A stretch of 64,000 nt of DNA from Takakia lepidozioides (Eukaryota; Streptophyta; Takakiopsida; Takakiales; Takakiaceae): positions 27,542,042 through 27,606,041 of the forward strand of contig CM060734.1 in NCBI GenBank assembly GCA_030704615.1. Direction: 5' to 3'. Made by a program: the position numbers and the translations under genes. Of the stretch, positions 44,511-53,011 are shown piece after piece; position 1 is the stretch's first letter; every line of letters starts with the position of its first letter. The notes below the pieces were generated by a model. That model searched no databases. It saw nothing but the letters and a program-made list of their open reading frames with translations, and was not told the DNA's origin.

Positions 44511-47185
44511 GAGAAGTAAATGTGGGAACTCAGGAGGAACCGAGGATGGTGAAAGTAGGAGCTGATTTGGAGCCGGAATTCTTCGAAGAAGCAAAAAGCT
44601 TGTTCATCAAATACAGAGATGTATTTGCTTGGAGCTATGAGGATCTAAAAGGGATACCACCTGAAGTCTGTCAGCATAAAATTGAACTGGAACCAGGGTC
44701 AGTACCAATCAAACAGGCGAGGTATAGAATGAATCCCAACTACGCACAGAAGGTTGGAGAAGAGATAAAGAAGTTGGCTGAGGCTAAGTTTATATACCCA
44801 ATAGAGTATACAACTTGGTTGTCACCCATTGTTATAGTTCCCAAGAAGAATGGCAAACTAAGAGTATGTGTGAACTATAAGAAGTTGAATGCTTGTACGA
44901 AGAAAGATCCTTTCCCTTTGCCATTCACAGAAGCAGTATTAGACACTGTGGCAGGCCATGAGATGTACTCATTCATGGATGGCTTCAGTGGTTATAATCA
45001 AGTGCAAGTGGCAGAAGAAGACCAAGGGAAAACAGCTTTCATCACAGACTGGGGGGCTTATGCATACAAAGTCATGCCCTTTGGGCTTTGTAATGCACCA
45101 GCGACCTTTCAGAGAGTGATAAGTGAATCTTTTCAAGAGTATCTGGATGATTTCATGCAGGTGTTTTTGGATGATTTCAGTGTGTACAGCTCTAAGAATG
45201 AGCACTTGCATAAATTGGAGTTATGCCTGGCCAGATGCAGGATGAGAGGTCTGGGCTTGAACCCAGAGAAGTGTACTTTCTGTGTGAACTCAGGGGTGCT
45301 TCTGGGACACATTGTGTGTAAGAAGGGACTCCTTGTGGATCCCAGGAAGACAGAGTCCATTAAAGCCTCTCCACCACCAGTGAATGTTAAGAGTTTAAAG
45401 AGATTCCTTGGGCAAACCAGTTATTACAGAAGATTTGTCAAAGGGTATGCACAAATAGCAGCACCATTGAGCAAGCTTCTGAAGAAAGATGCAGTGTTTG
45501 CATGGACAGCTGAATGTCAACAGGCGTTTGAGGAACTTACACTGTCAGTAACAACTACACCTGTGCTGATTAACCCTCACTGGCATGTAGTATTTCATGT
45601 TCACTGCGATGCATCAGGAGAAGCGTTGGGAGCGGTGTTAGCCCAGAATGTTACAGGGAATATAGATTCACCTGTGTACTATGCTAGCCGGTTGATGAAC
45701 AGTGCTGAGAGGAACTATAGCACAACGGAAAGAGAAGCATTGGCAATGATCTATGCAGTGAAGAAATTCAGGCATTACCTATTGGGAAGAAAGTTTATGT
45801 TTTATGTGGATCACCAGGCTCTGATATATCTGGTGAACAAACCTTTGATAAGTGGAAGGATAGCGAGGTGGTTAATAATCTTGCATGAGTTTGAGTTCGA
45901 GGTTATTTACAAGCCTGGCCGTTTGCATCTTGTGGCAGATCATTTGTCACGACTAACAACAGGAGAGGCCGCCACAGGAGTGGACGATCAGTTACCTGAT
46001 GCGAGTTTATTTGTAATGGAGGTGCAAGGAAGTGCAGATGAATGGTTAGATTGGCAGTGGCCAATCAGATACTACCTTGTTCATGGTCAGTGCCCACCTA
46101 GTTATGGTAAGGAGCAGAGGAAGAGAATTGCTATCAGAGCTTTACCTTATACTATGGTAGGAAGCAGAATGTATAAGTTAGGACCTGATGGAGTACTAAA
46201 ACGATGCTTGTACCACCATGAAGTAAATAAAGTCTTGGAGGAAGTTCATAAAGGAGTGGCTGGAGGTCATTTTGGAGAAGAGACTACCAGTAGAAAGATA
46301 CTACTCGCAGGATACTGGTGGCCTACTTTGTTCAAAGATGTACATGAGTATTGTCAGAAGTGTGATGAATGTCAGAGGCTAGGACCTTTGCAGAGATCTG
46401 GAAGAATGGCCTTGCATCCTACAATGCCTACGGAACCATTTCAGAAATGGGGACTAGACTTTGTTGGACCAATTAATCCACCATCCAAGAATACACAAAA
46501 CAGGTACATAATTACAGCCACTGATTATACTACAAAGTGGGTGGAAGCTAAAGCTTTGAGGGACAACACAGCCAAGTCCACAGCAAGGTTCCTGTACGAG
46601 AACATACTTACACGATTTGGATGTCCCTTAGAATTTATCAGTGATCAAGGAAGTCACTTCATGAATGAGACCATTGAGTTATTGACTAAAGAGTTTATGA
46701 TTGTGCATAGAAAGAGTACAACATATTACCCACAGGGTAATGGACAGGCAGAGGCTACCAACAAAATACTATGTACTATCTTGGCTAAGATAGTCAATGC
46801 AAACAGAACGGATTGGGATACAAAGCTGCTGACAGCTTTATGGTCATACAGGACTTCGTATAAAGTCACCACAAAGTATACACCATTCCAATTAGTTTAT
46901 GGTATGGAAGCCTTACTTCCAGTGGAATTCCTGTTACCTACCATGAGAACGGAGTGGGGAAAAAGAATGGAATTGCAAGACTCCATCAAGGTCAGGAAAC
47001 ATGAATTATACCATGTGGAAGAAGTACGTGCTGATGCAGCGGATAATATGACCAGAATTCAGATGAAGCGAAAGGAACAGTTTGATGAAGGCAAATTAAA
47101 GACTTTTAAGACGGGGGATTTGGTTCTATGGTTGCAGAAGAAAGGAAAGATTCAAGCTTCTAAGCTTAAATCACCATGGAAATGA
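44507..47185 (+). CDS. pol: reverse transcriptase, RNase H, integrase
   Basis: 892 codons open, listed from GTG because the true start lies in the broken frame upstream. RT covers about residues 50-235, with VPKKNGKLRVCVNY and the catalytic FLDDFSVYS (about 219), where most relatives have Tyr before x-Asp-Asp. RNase H has HCDASGEALGAVL (365), TTEREALAM (406) and FYVDHQAL (430). Integrase has HHEVNKVLEEVH and CQKCDECQ (zinc site, 570-620) and the DDE residues in LDFVGP (650), ISDQGSHF (710) and GQAEATNK (746). It ends KSPWK, then TGA, where relatives usually read on. No chromodomain is seen. It appears catalytically intact. Confidence 0.95.
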   Translation: MREVNVGTQEEPRMVKVGADLEPEFFEEAKSLFIKYRDVFAWSYEDLKGIPPEVCQHKIELEPGSVPIKQARYRMNPNYAQKVGEEIKKLAEAKFIYPIEYTTWLSPIVIVPKKNGKLRVCVNYKKLNACTKKDPFPLPFTEAVLDTVAGHEMYSFMDGFSGYNQVQVAEEDQGKTAFITDWGAYAYKVMPFGLCNAPATFQRVISESFQEYLDDFMQVFLDDFSVYSSKNEHLHKLELCLARCRMRGLGLNPEKCTFCVNSGVLLGHIVCKKGLLVDPRKTESIKASPPPVNVKSLKRFLGQTSYYRRFVKGYAQIAAPLSKLLKKDAVFAWTAECQQAFEELTLSVTTTPVLINPHWHVVFHVHCDASGEALGAVLAQNVTGNIDSPVYYASRLMNSAERNYSTTEREALAMIYAVKKFRHYLLGRKFMFYVDHQALIYLVNKPLISGRIARWLIILHEFEFEVIYKPGRLHLVADHLSRLTTGEAATGVDDQLPDASLFVMEVQGSADEWLDWQWPIRYYLVHGQCPPSYGKEQRKRIAIRALPYTMVGSRMYKLGPDGVLKRCLYHHEVNKVLEEVHKGVAGGHFGEETTSRKILLAGYWWPTLFKDVHEYCQKCDECQRLGPLQRSGRMALHPTMPTEPFQKWGLDFVGPINPPSKNTQNRYIITATDYTTKWVEAKALRDNTAKSTARFLYENILTRFGCPLEFISDQGSHFMNETIELLTKEFMIVHRKSTTYYPQGNGQAEATNKILCTILAKIVNANRTDWDTKLLTALWSYRTSYKVTTKYTPFQLVYGMEALLPVEFLLPTMRTEWGKRMELQDSIKVRKHELYHVEEVRADAADNMTRIQMKRKEQFDEGKLKTFKTGDLVLWLQKKGKIQASKLKSPWK

Positions 47186-47992
47186 CCTTATGTCATCCAA
47201 AAGATGTATGATAACAACACAGCCATGTTACAAACCATTAACAAAGAAATGCTGGGAAGAGTCAATGCAAATAAGTTGAAGGGGTACAGTGGTATCCATG
47301 ACAAACCCCTGCAGCATGATTTGCATGTTGAACCGCAAAAGCAGTCACGGGCTGCACCAGTGTTACGAACAGAGTATGGAACACTTGTCGCTAGGCCCAG
47401 TATATATGACCGGGGTGGGCAAAACAAACGTGACACAGCCTATCACAGCCCATCACGGCGTGATACAGCCTATCACAGCCCATCACGGCGTGACACAGCC
47501 TATCACAGCCCAACACGGCGTGACACAGCCTATCACAGCCCAGCAAGGCGCAACACAGCCTATCACAGCCCATCACGGCGTGACACAGCCTATCACAGCC
47601 CGTCACGACGTGACACAGCCTATCACAACCTACCGCAGCGTGTCACAGCCTATCACAGCTTACCACAGGGCAACACAGCCTATCACAGCGTAACACAGTA
47701 TGACACAGCCTGTCACAGCTCAACACAGCCTACTAAAGTTACACGATCCATAGAATCAGTGACAAGTGGACACATAAAAACTTCAGGAAAATGGCTGAAG
47801 GAAGAAGAAACGGAAATTAATTTAAAAATAGACACGTGGAGGTCAGGGTGCGACACACAGCAGAGAATGAAGTGCAAGGACAGGTGTCAAAAAGAAAGAG
47901 GACAAGAACGGCCGTCAAAAGGGATGAAAGGCGGGCCCATTAATAATACGGAAAAAGGGAAACAGAACGAACGGCAAGTACAGAAAAACTGA
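47186..47992 (+). CDS. in-frame extension beyond the integrase TGA, with 30-bp minisatellite repeat peptide
   Basis: The same frame stays open for 268 codons after the TGA. Its start (PYVIQKMYDNNTAMLQTINKE and VNANKLKGYSG) is the usual end of a gypsy integrase. From about 47430 to 47730 come about ten copies of a 30-bp repeat encoding 10-residue units such as RDTAYHSPSR. A basic, cysteine-containing tail follows. Either TGA is read through in part of the transcripts, or this is remnant coding sequence. No good ATG lies near its start. Confidence 0.55.
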   Translation, partial: PYVIQKMYDNNTAMLQTINKEMLGRVNANKLKGYSGIHDKPLQHDLHVEPQKQSRAAPVLRTEYGTLVARPSIYDRGGQNKRDTAYHSPSRRDTAYHSPSRRDTAYHSPTRRDTAYHSPARRNTAYHSPSRRDTAYHSPSRRDTAYHNLPQRVTAYHSLPQGNTAYHSVTQYDTACHSSTQPTKVTRSIESVTSGHIKTSGKWLKEEETEINLKIDTWRSGCDTQQRMKCKDRCQKERGQERPSKGMKGGPINNTEKGKQNERQVQKN

Positions 47993-48003
47993 ATTCATGT
48001 CGT

Positions 48004-49413
48004 ATGTGTGATCCTAGTGGACTATCCAACAGGGAAAGTCCACTAAAGAAGATAAAAGTTAAAATCCAGTCACAGCGGATACAGCCAATAGAAAACCAGA
48101 GAAATGATCAAGAAAATGGAGGGAAATTAAGCGCAAGAGGCGGCGTCGTTCTGAGTAACGGGCGTCTCGACAGGACAGGCCATAAATGCTATAACTTGGA
48201 AACTATGGAGGAACTAACAGACTATACGCTCGCAATATTATTTACGCAATGGCAGAGACACGAAACGAAAGAGCAGAGCTTTTCTCTTGAACAATGCTTG
48301 CAAGCCCCGCAGGCTTACAAGAGATTACCCATAGCTTTCTGCGGCAACCATACGTTTCTGCTTTGTGCACTACAGGCATTCCTGCAGTTGTTACAGCCAA
48401 AGCAGTTCTGTGAGTCTAAGATGAAGAGAGTGAGAGGAATGGAGGAAATCAGGGTGAAGAGCACCACAATTCTGCAGAAACAAACGATGGCTACCCCACA
48501 GGCGATAAAGATACTGAAGGAGCTGAGATTGGAAGGATTGCAAAGCATGGATTGGACACTACACCATAGACAGTACATGTTACAATTTTTGCAGAACTTT
48601 GAGCCAAAGACAGGAACAACAACGGTGAAGGGAGTTGAATTAATGATTACTCCCCTATACCTCCAGCAATTGTTTCGATTGCCAGAAGGTCATGTGTATG
48701 TGGAGGAACACAGAGAAAGACTGCAAATAGGGAATTTATTCCAAGAAGGGAGTTTCTTTAAAACTCAGGGTTATGCTTGTACCAAAGCTGTGTACCCAGG
48801 GTTAAAAGACAAAGGCCAAGTATTGAACGTTCTGATTGCCCTGAAACAGAACCAACAATATTTGAGCAGATCCTTCACAGAGGAAATCCTCAAAGGCTTG
48901 AAGGGACAAGAGGTACCATGGGCGGACATAATGTACAACGCACTGGTAGAGGAGATGAAAAGATTACAAGGTACTACCGCAAAATCTCCTATCATAGTGT
49001 CTGGCCCAATCATTGCTCAAATAATCCTTAGTTCTGGCATACTTAATGCACAAGAAAGGAAGGAAATGGGAGTGTTTGAGCCAGAAACAACTGCAATGGA
49101 AGAGCAAGGCTCTTCACACAGTGAGGGTGGACTAGCAGCACAACCCGAGACTAAGAGGCAGAGAAGGGGAAAGACGGTAGTGGCGGATCCACTGGCTTCA
49201 CGGATTCCGCATGATAATGTTTCCCAAGCTCATGACCAGGGAGGGGCACAGCAGCACAAAAGAATGTTATTACTGGAAGCAGGACCTTCAGAGAGGGAGG
49301 AAGAAGTTACTTCTGCATCACAACCAACACAGCCACTTGAACGACTTGTCACAAGGTCACAAGTTATCCATGCAGCTCAACCCGAAATAATAGATTTGAA
49401 AGTGAAGGGATAG
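48004..49413 (+). CDS. accessory frame, first segment (469 aa), unrecognised
   Basis: It starts at an ATG inside a damaged zinc knuckle (47998-48039: CRMCDPSGL, with His and last Cys replaced compared with copy 2). A helical domain includes ELTDYTLAILFTQW and AFCGNHTFLLCALQAFL (residues about 68-125). A second domain has MITPLYLQQLFRLPEG, TKAVYPGLKDKGQVLNVLIAL and NQQYLSRSFTEEILKGL, then SPIIVSGPIIAQII. The tail is Gln/Arg/Glu-rich. The second domain recalls, in layout, the post-integrase proteins of Athila elements. I do not recognise a named family. No membrane segment or signal peptide is evident. Confidence 0.75.
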   Translation: MCDPSGLSNRESPLKKIKVKIQSQRIQPIENQRNDQENGGKLSARGGVVLSNGRLDRTGHKCYNLETMEELTDYTLAILFTQWQRHETKEQSFSLEQCLQAPQAYKRLPIAFCGNHTFLLCALQAFLQLLQPKQFCESKMKRVRGMEEIRVKSTTILQKQTMATPQAIKILKELRLEGLQSMDWTLHHRQYMLQFLQNFEPKTGTTTVKGVELMITPLYLQQLFRLPEGHVYVEEHRERLQIGNLFQEGSFFKTQGYACTKAVYPGLKDKGQVLNVLIALKQNQQYLSRSFTEEILKGLKGQEVPWADIMYNALVEEMKRLQGTTAKSPIIVSGPIIAQIILSSGILNAQERKEMGVFEPETTAMEEQGSSHSEGGLAAQPETKRQRRGKTVVADPLASRIPHDNVSQAHDQGGAQQHKRMLLLEAGPSEREEEVTSASQPTQPLERLVTRSQVIHAAQPEIIDLKVKG

Positions 49414-49436
49414 ATATTCCAACTACAGAACAGATA

Positions 49437-51971
49437 GTGGCGGAAATAGAGAAAGGGGACCTTCTCTATGAATATTCTGGTCTGGTCAAGCAGACAGAAA
49501 TCCCAGAGGTGCAACAGTTGCCCAAGAAAAATCCTGAGGTACATATAATGCACACACCTGTGTCGGAGGTACCACAGGCGGAAGGCCATGACACTGTAGC
49601 ACCGGTCATAAATGAAGTAGTTCAGGAAGAAAATCCGGTGGGACAATGGTCTGAATGGTTAGTGAGACATCATACTGTTGAAGATCGGGAGGAACAGCAG
49701 CAACCTCACCATGATGACCCTCAACAGGCAATGCTGATGAATTCCATAGGCAGGACACTTAATTTGTTGGGGACTTATGTCAAAACCCATGTTCCAATTA
49801 CCCAATTGACAGCCTTGAAAGAAGAACTCAGGAAGGAGTTTGAGGCTCGACTTGCCACTGAGTGTTCAAACAAGGTCGATGAAGAGGTCACTCTCAAGAT
49901 GAAGCAGGACTTGGCCAATACAGAAATGGCTTTGCAATTGGCCAAGCAACAATTGATTGAGGCAGGCCTTGCGCAAGACCAGTTGCACGAAGCACATAAG
50001 CAACAGCTATACCAAATGCAGGTGCAGCATGAAAGCAAGTTGCAAGAACTGAATGCACTACATACGGAGTTGCAGACAGTGCATAACAGGATGGAGATAC
50101 AATGCGCTACATTTACAACTATGCTTGACCAATCAACAAAAGAAATAAACAGTCAAGCGGAAAAATGTACGAAGGCAGAAGAAGAGAATGTGGAGCACAT
50201 GAAGCTCATTGTCGATATGAAGAATACAATCTGTCGCAATGAAGAAACTTTCAAGCAATACAGGCAGATGGAAGCTGAGAATGAGAAATACATCGTGGAG
50301 TTGCAACAAACCATCGTGGCCAATAGAAATGAAATCGCGGTCAGTAACAAGGCTTCGAAAGAAGCCAATAATCTACTTGCTGCCTATGCGCAATTGGTTG
50401 AGCCACAGGCGAAGCGCATGAAGGCTTTACAACAGCAGTTGGAATTGTATAAGCTAAGAGAGGAGCAAACTCTCAGGGGAACCACAAGCAGCTTGGTGGA
50501 TAACAGCCTTATGCAGGTCTGGTTAGCACAAGGGCCAGTAGAGGGCAAAAGCCCACGGAAGCTCACCCAAAGCGAGATGAATGAGCTCAGACTGCAGGTG
50601 CAGAACATTGCCACAACTACTATAGACAATGTCTATAGTAGGATAGCAGAGTTACAAGAGGATGTAGACGGACTCCAGACTCAAGTGGAAGACCTCACTT
50701 CAAACATCGACCAAAGAGTCTATATCCCTCAGGAACAGCTAATGGCTTCTTATTTGCAAGCCAGAACTCTGGCTTTTCAGTCTTCACAGGAGGTGCAGGA
50801 GATGCCAATGGTACAGGAACCAGTACCACCACCACCACAACAGGTCAGTGTACCAGTAGCTGAACCTGTGGTTACTACAACCACACCACAGCCACCACAG
50901 CCGGAGGTATGGGGCAATGCAGCTTTTAACCCACCTAAAACTCCAGCTGCCAGGGAGTACAGTAGGGCTATGATTATGCCCTTCAACCAAATTCCCATCA
51001 TGTTGGATTTGGCTTGGAAAGAATTTAGTCCTCCGCAGTCATTCGCACATTACTACCAAATCATGCGTATCTGGCTGCCAGTGGCAACCAGGACTAAAGT
51101 TCTTCCAAACAATCGACATATTGAAGATCATCACTTTGCACAATACTGGCACGAGGCAGGTACCATGTTGAGGGAATTGGTTGCTTTCCAGGTTGTACAT
51201 GGACTCATTTATACCAAGACCAAGGAGATAGCAAGTATTGTCATGGGGTGCGGGCTATACTACGCTGCTTGTTTCCTGATACGTTACCACATAGAGCAAC
51301 AAAAGATGCAAGCACGCTTTCAAAGTTACTCCAGTGGAGATCATTGGGTATTACCTTCGGTGCCACCTCATATGTACCTATATGACCCAAAAGTTATGAT
51401 ACAAAAGGATTCTCAAATTCGTTCATGGTTTCAAGCAGCCTGCAACAATTTGTCAACACAGAAATTCGGACTTGATGACATTTTCTATAAGGGACATATC
51501 GCATGGAAATACTTGCACGCGGCACCAGTAATTGGTACCCCACTCATCTGGACAGACAAGGAGCTCAGTGTCTACACCAATTTTGCTGTTCAACGGTTAC
51601 ACCAGGTTGTAAAATGCAAACTTCCAGACATGGTAGGACAGCATTGTATGCCCCAGATGATTCCACAAAAAGTTCGAAAATTAAAACACCTGAGAGGCGA
51701 TGAGGATTCTGATACAACTGTTTCTTCACAAAATTCTTTTGACATGGGAGAAGACTATGCAATTCAGATGGAAGAGAAGAAACAAAGGGGATCTCCTATG
51801 CCGGAAAGATTACCTCGATATCAACCTCCAGAAGGCCTCACTTATCCAGGTAGTGATCAACCATCTCCATCAACCAGAGACAGACCTCGGGCTCGTACAC
51901 ACAGCCCACCACGAAACTCTCAACGTCAACAAGGTGCTCACTCACAAAGGGTTGCTACTCGGAAACAGTAA
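49437..51971 (+). CDS. accessory frame, second segment (844 aa), coiled coil plus C-terminal domain, unrecognised
   Basis: The listed start is a GTG; the frame is open further upstream to about 49383, and in the minus-strand copy it is continuous with the first segment apart from one TAG. Residues about 90-410 are rich in Glu, Lys, Gln and Leu with heptad-like spacing, a long coiled coil. Residues about 458-493 are Pro/Gln/Val-rich. Residues about 500-745 form a probable globular domain with WKEFSPPQSFAHYYQIMRIW and HFAQYWHEAGTMLRELVAF. The last 60 residues are basic and Ser/Pro/Arg-rich. The length without stops argues for recent selection. Role unknown; a structural or nuclear-targeting part of the particle is possible. 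Confidence 0.75.
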   Translation: MAEIEKGDLLYEYSGLVKQTEIPEVQQLPKKNPEVHIMHTPVSEVPQAEGHDTVAPVINEVVQEENPVGQWSEWLVRHHTVEDREEQQQPHHDDPQQAMLMNSIGRTLNLLGTYVKTHVPITQLTALKEELRKEFEARLATECSNKVDEEVTLKMKQDLANTEMALQLAKQQLIEAGLAQDQLHEAHKQQLYQMQVQHESKLQELNALHTELQTVHNRMEIQCATFTTMLDQSTKEINSQAEKCTKAEEENVEHMKLIVDMKNTICRNEETFKQYRQMEAENEKYIVELQQTIVANRNEIAVSNKASKEANNLLAAYAQLVEPQAKRMKALQQQLELYKLREEQTLRGTTSSLVDNSLMQVWLAQGPVEGKSPRKLTQSEMNELRLQVQNIATTTIDNVYSRIAELQEDVDGLQTQVEDLTSNIDQRVYIPQEQLMASYLQARTLAFQSSQEVQEMPMVQEPVPPPPQQVSVPVAEPVVTTTTPQPPQPEVWGNAAFNPPKTPAAREYSRAMIMPFNQIPIMLDLAWKEFSPPQSFAHYYQIMRIWLPVATRTKVLPNNRHIEDHHFAQYWHEAGTMLRELVAFQVVHGLIYTKTKEIASIVMGCGLYYAACFLIRYHIEQQKMQARFQSYSSGDHWVLPSVPPHMYLYDPKVMIQKDSQIRSWFQAACNNLSTQKFGLDDIFYKGHIAWKYLHAAPVIGTPLIWTDKELSVYTNFAVQRLHQVVKCKLPDMVGQHCMPQMIPQKVRKLKHLRGDEDSDTTVSSQNSFDMGEDYAIQMEEKKQRGSPMPERLPRYQPPEGLTYPGSDQPSPSTRDRPRARTHSPPRNSQRQQGAHSQRVATRKQ

Positions 51972-51989
51972 ACCGTGAGGACACGGCTT

Positions 51990-52009
51990 TTTGAGGGGGG
52001 AAGGGGTAA
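51990..52009 (+). other. polypurine tract
   Basis: TTTTGAGGGGGGAAGGGGTAA abuts the 3' LTR at 52010. It primes plus-strand synthesis. The copy at 2232-2250 has the equivalent tract. Confidence 0.85.
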
Positions 52010-53006
52010 TGTTAGAGGACTGTAGGGGACTTAGACACTTATACGGGATCTGTAGGGTACCCTTAATTTTTGCACAGACTGAGACAAACAGGAACCTTAG
52101 GGGTGACAGCAGCGCACTGTAGAGGGGGTTACATAGCCCACACAGCCGACACAGCAGTCACAGCCCACACAGCCAATACAGCCCGTCACAGTCGTCACAG
52201 CCCACACAGCCCACACAGCCGTCACAGCCCACACAGCCGTCACAGTCGTCACAGCCCACACAGCCCACACAGCCCGTCACAGTCGTCACAGCAGACACAG
52301 CCCACACACGTCACAGCCCGGCACAGCCACACAGCCAGTCACAGCCCGACACAGCCAAACACAGCCAGTCACCGCTTGACACAGCTGTCACGATAATAGG
52401 GAACGAAGAGTAGGACAGGGAACGACTGTGGGGAACAACACCAGTGAAGGGAACATGTTAGTTCACATACGACGGTTAGAGAGGGAAACGGTTAGAACCG
52501 CGGATAGGAGGATAAAGGGAAGAACGGGGAATAGGAAGGGGATCATTATTCGGGGAGGACTTCGGAGACAGGCGGGAGCGGAGATCGGAGAGCACGATGA
52601 AGGAGAAAAGAGGATTAGTAGATGCTTGTCATATGCAAAGCTAGAGTGATATTGTAGAGCAGATTAGAGACATAATGGATTCGGCCTGATACCTGATAAA
52701 TCATAATCTGATACTTATACGATACAATCACACTGTGTAGAGAGATCTGAGTGAAGCTGTGGATTGAATGGAGGAGTTAAGGAAACCGATAAATTGATGA
52801 AGCAAACTGATACTTAATTATCAATGGTAAGGTAGCTAAGATGAATGCGGAAAAGGAAACAAATAGGAAACACCCCCATGATACACTAGCTGTAGGTCAT
52901 GACTGATTGTTCTGCGCGGGCTGAGTACTTAGAGATTTCCAACTCTTCTATCTTGGAGTTTCCGCCTCGGATAGCGAAGGGATGGGTGAGTAAAAGCCGC
53001 GCGACA
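52010..53006 (+). repeat. 3' LTR, 997 bp
   Basis: Same ends as the 5' LTR and nearly the same sequence. Its CACAGCC minisatellite (about 52130-52375) is about 70 bases shorter. Confidence 0.95.
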
Positions 53007-53011
53007 GGGGC
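53007..53011. repeat. 5-bp target-site duplication, right copy (GGGGC)
   Basis: Partner of 39603-39607. The tandem unit resumes directly afterwards with ATCCGATACGATTTG. Confidence 0.9.

Larger units (their letters stand above)
39608..53006 (+). mobile_element. Ty3/gypsy LTR retrotransposon copy 1, nearly complete, with large post-integrase accessory frames
   Basis: The 13.4-kb element has two LTRs, PBS, PPT and a 5-bp target duplication, and sits inside a tandem-array unit. Order: LTR, gag (broken), protease, RT, RNase H, integrase, TGA-separated extension, two accessory frames, LTR. There is no chromodomain. The PBS, the GGS-type protease, the FLDD polymerase motif and the extra frames behind integrase suggest a relative of the Tat/Athila branch. 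That placement is an inference from features, not from a tree. Confidence 0.95.
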
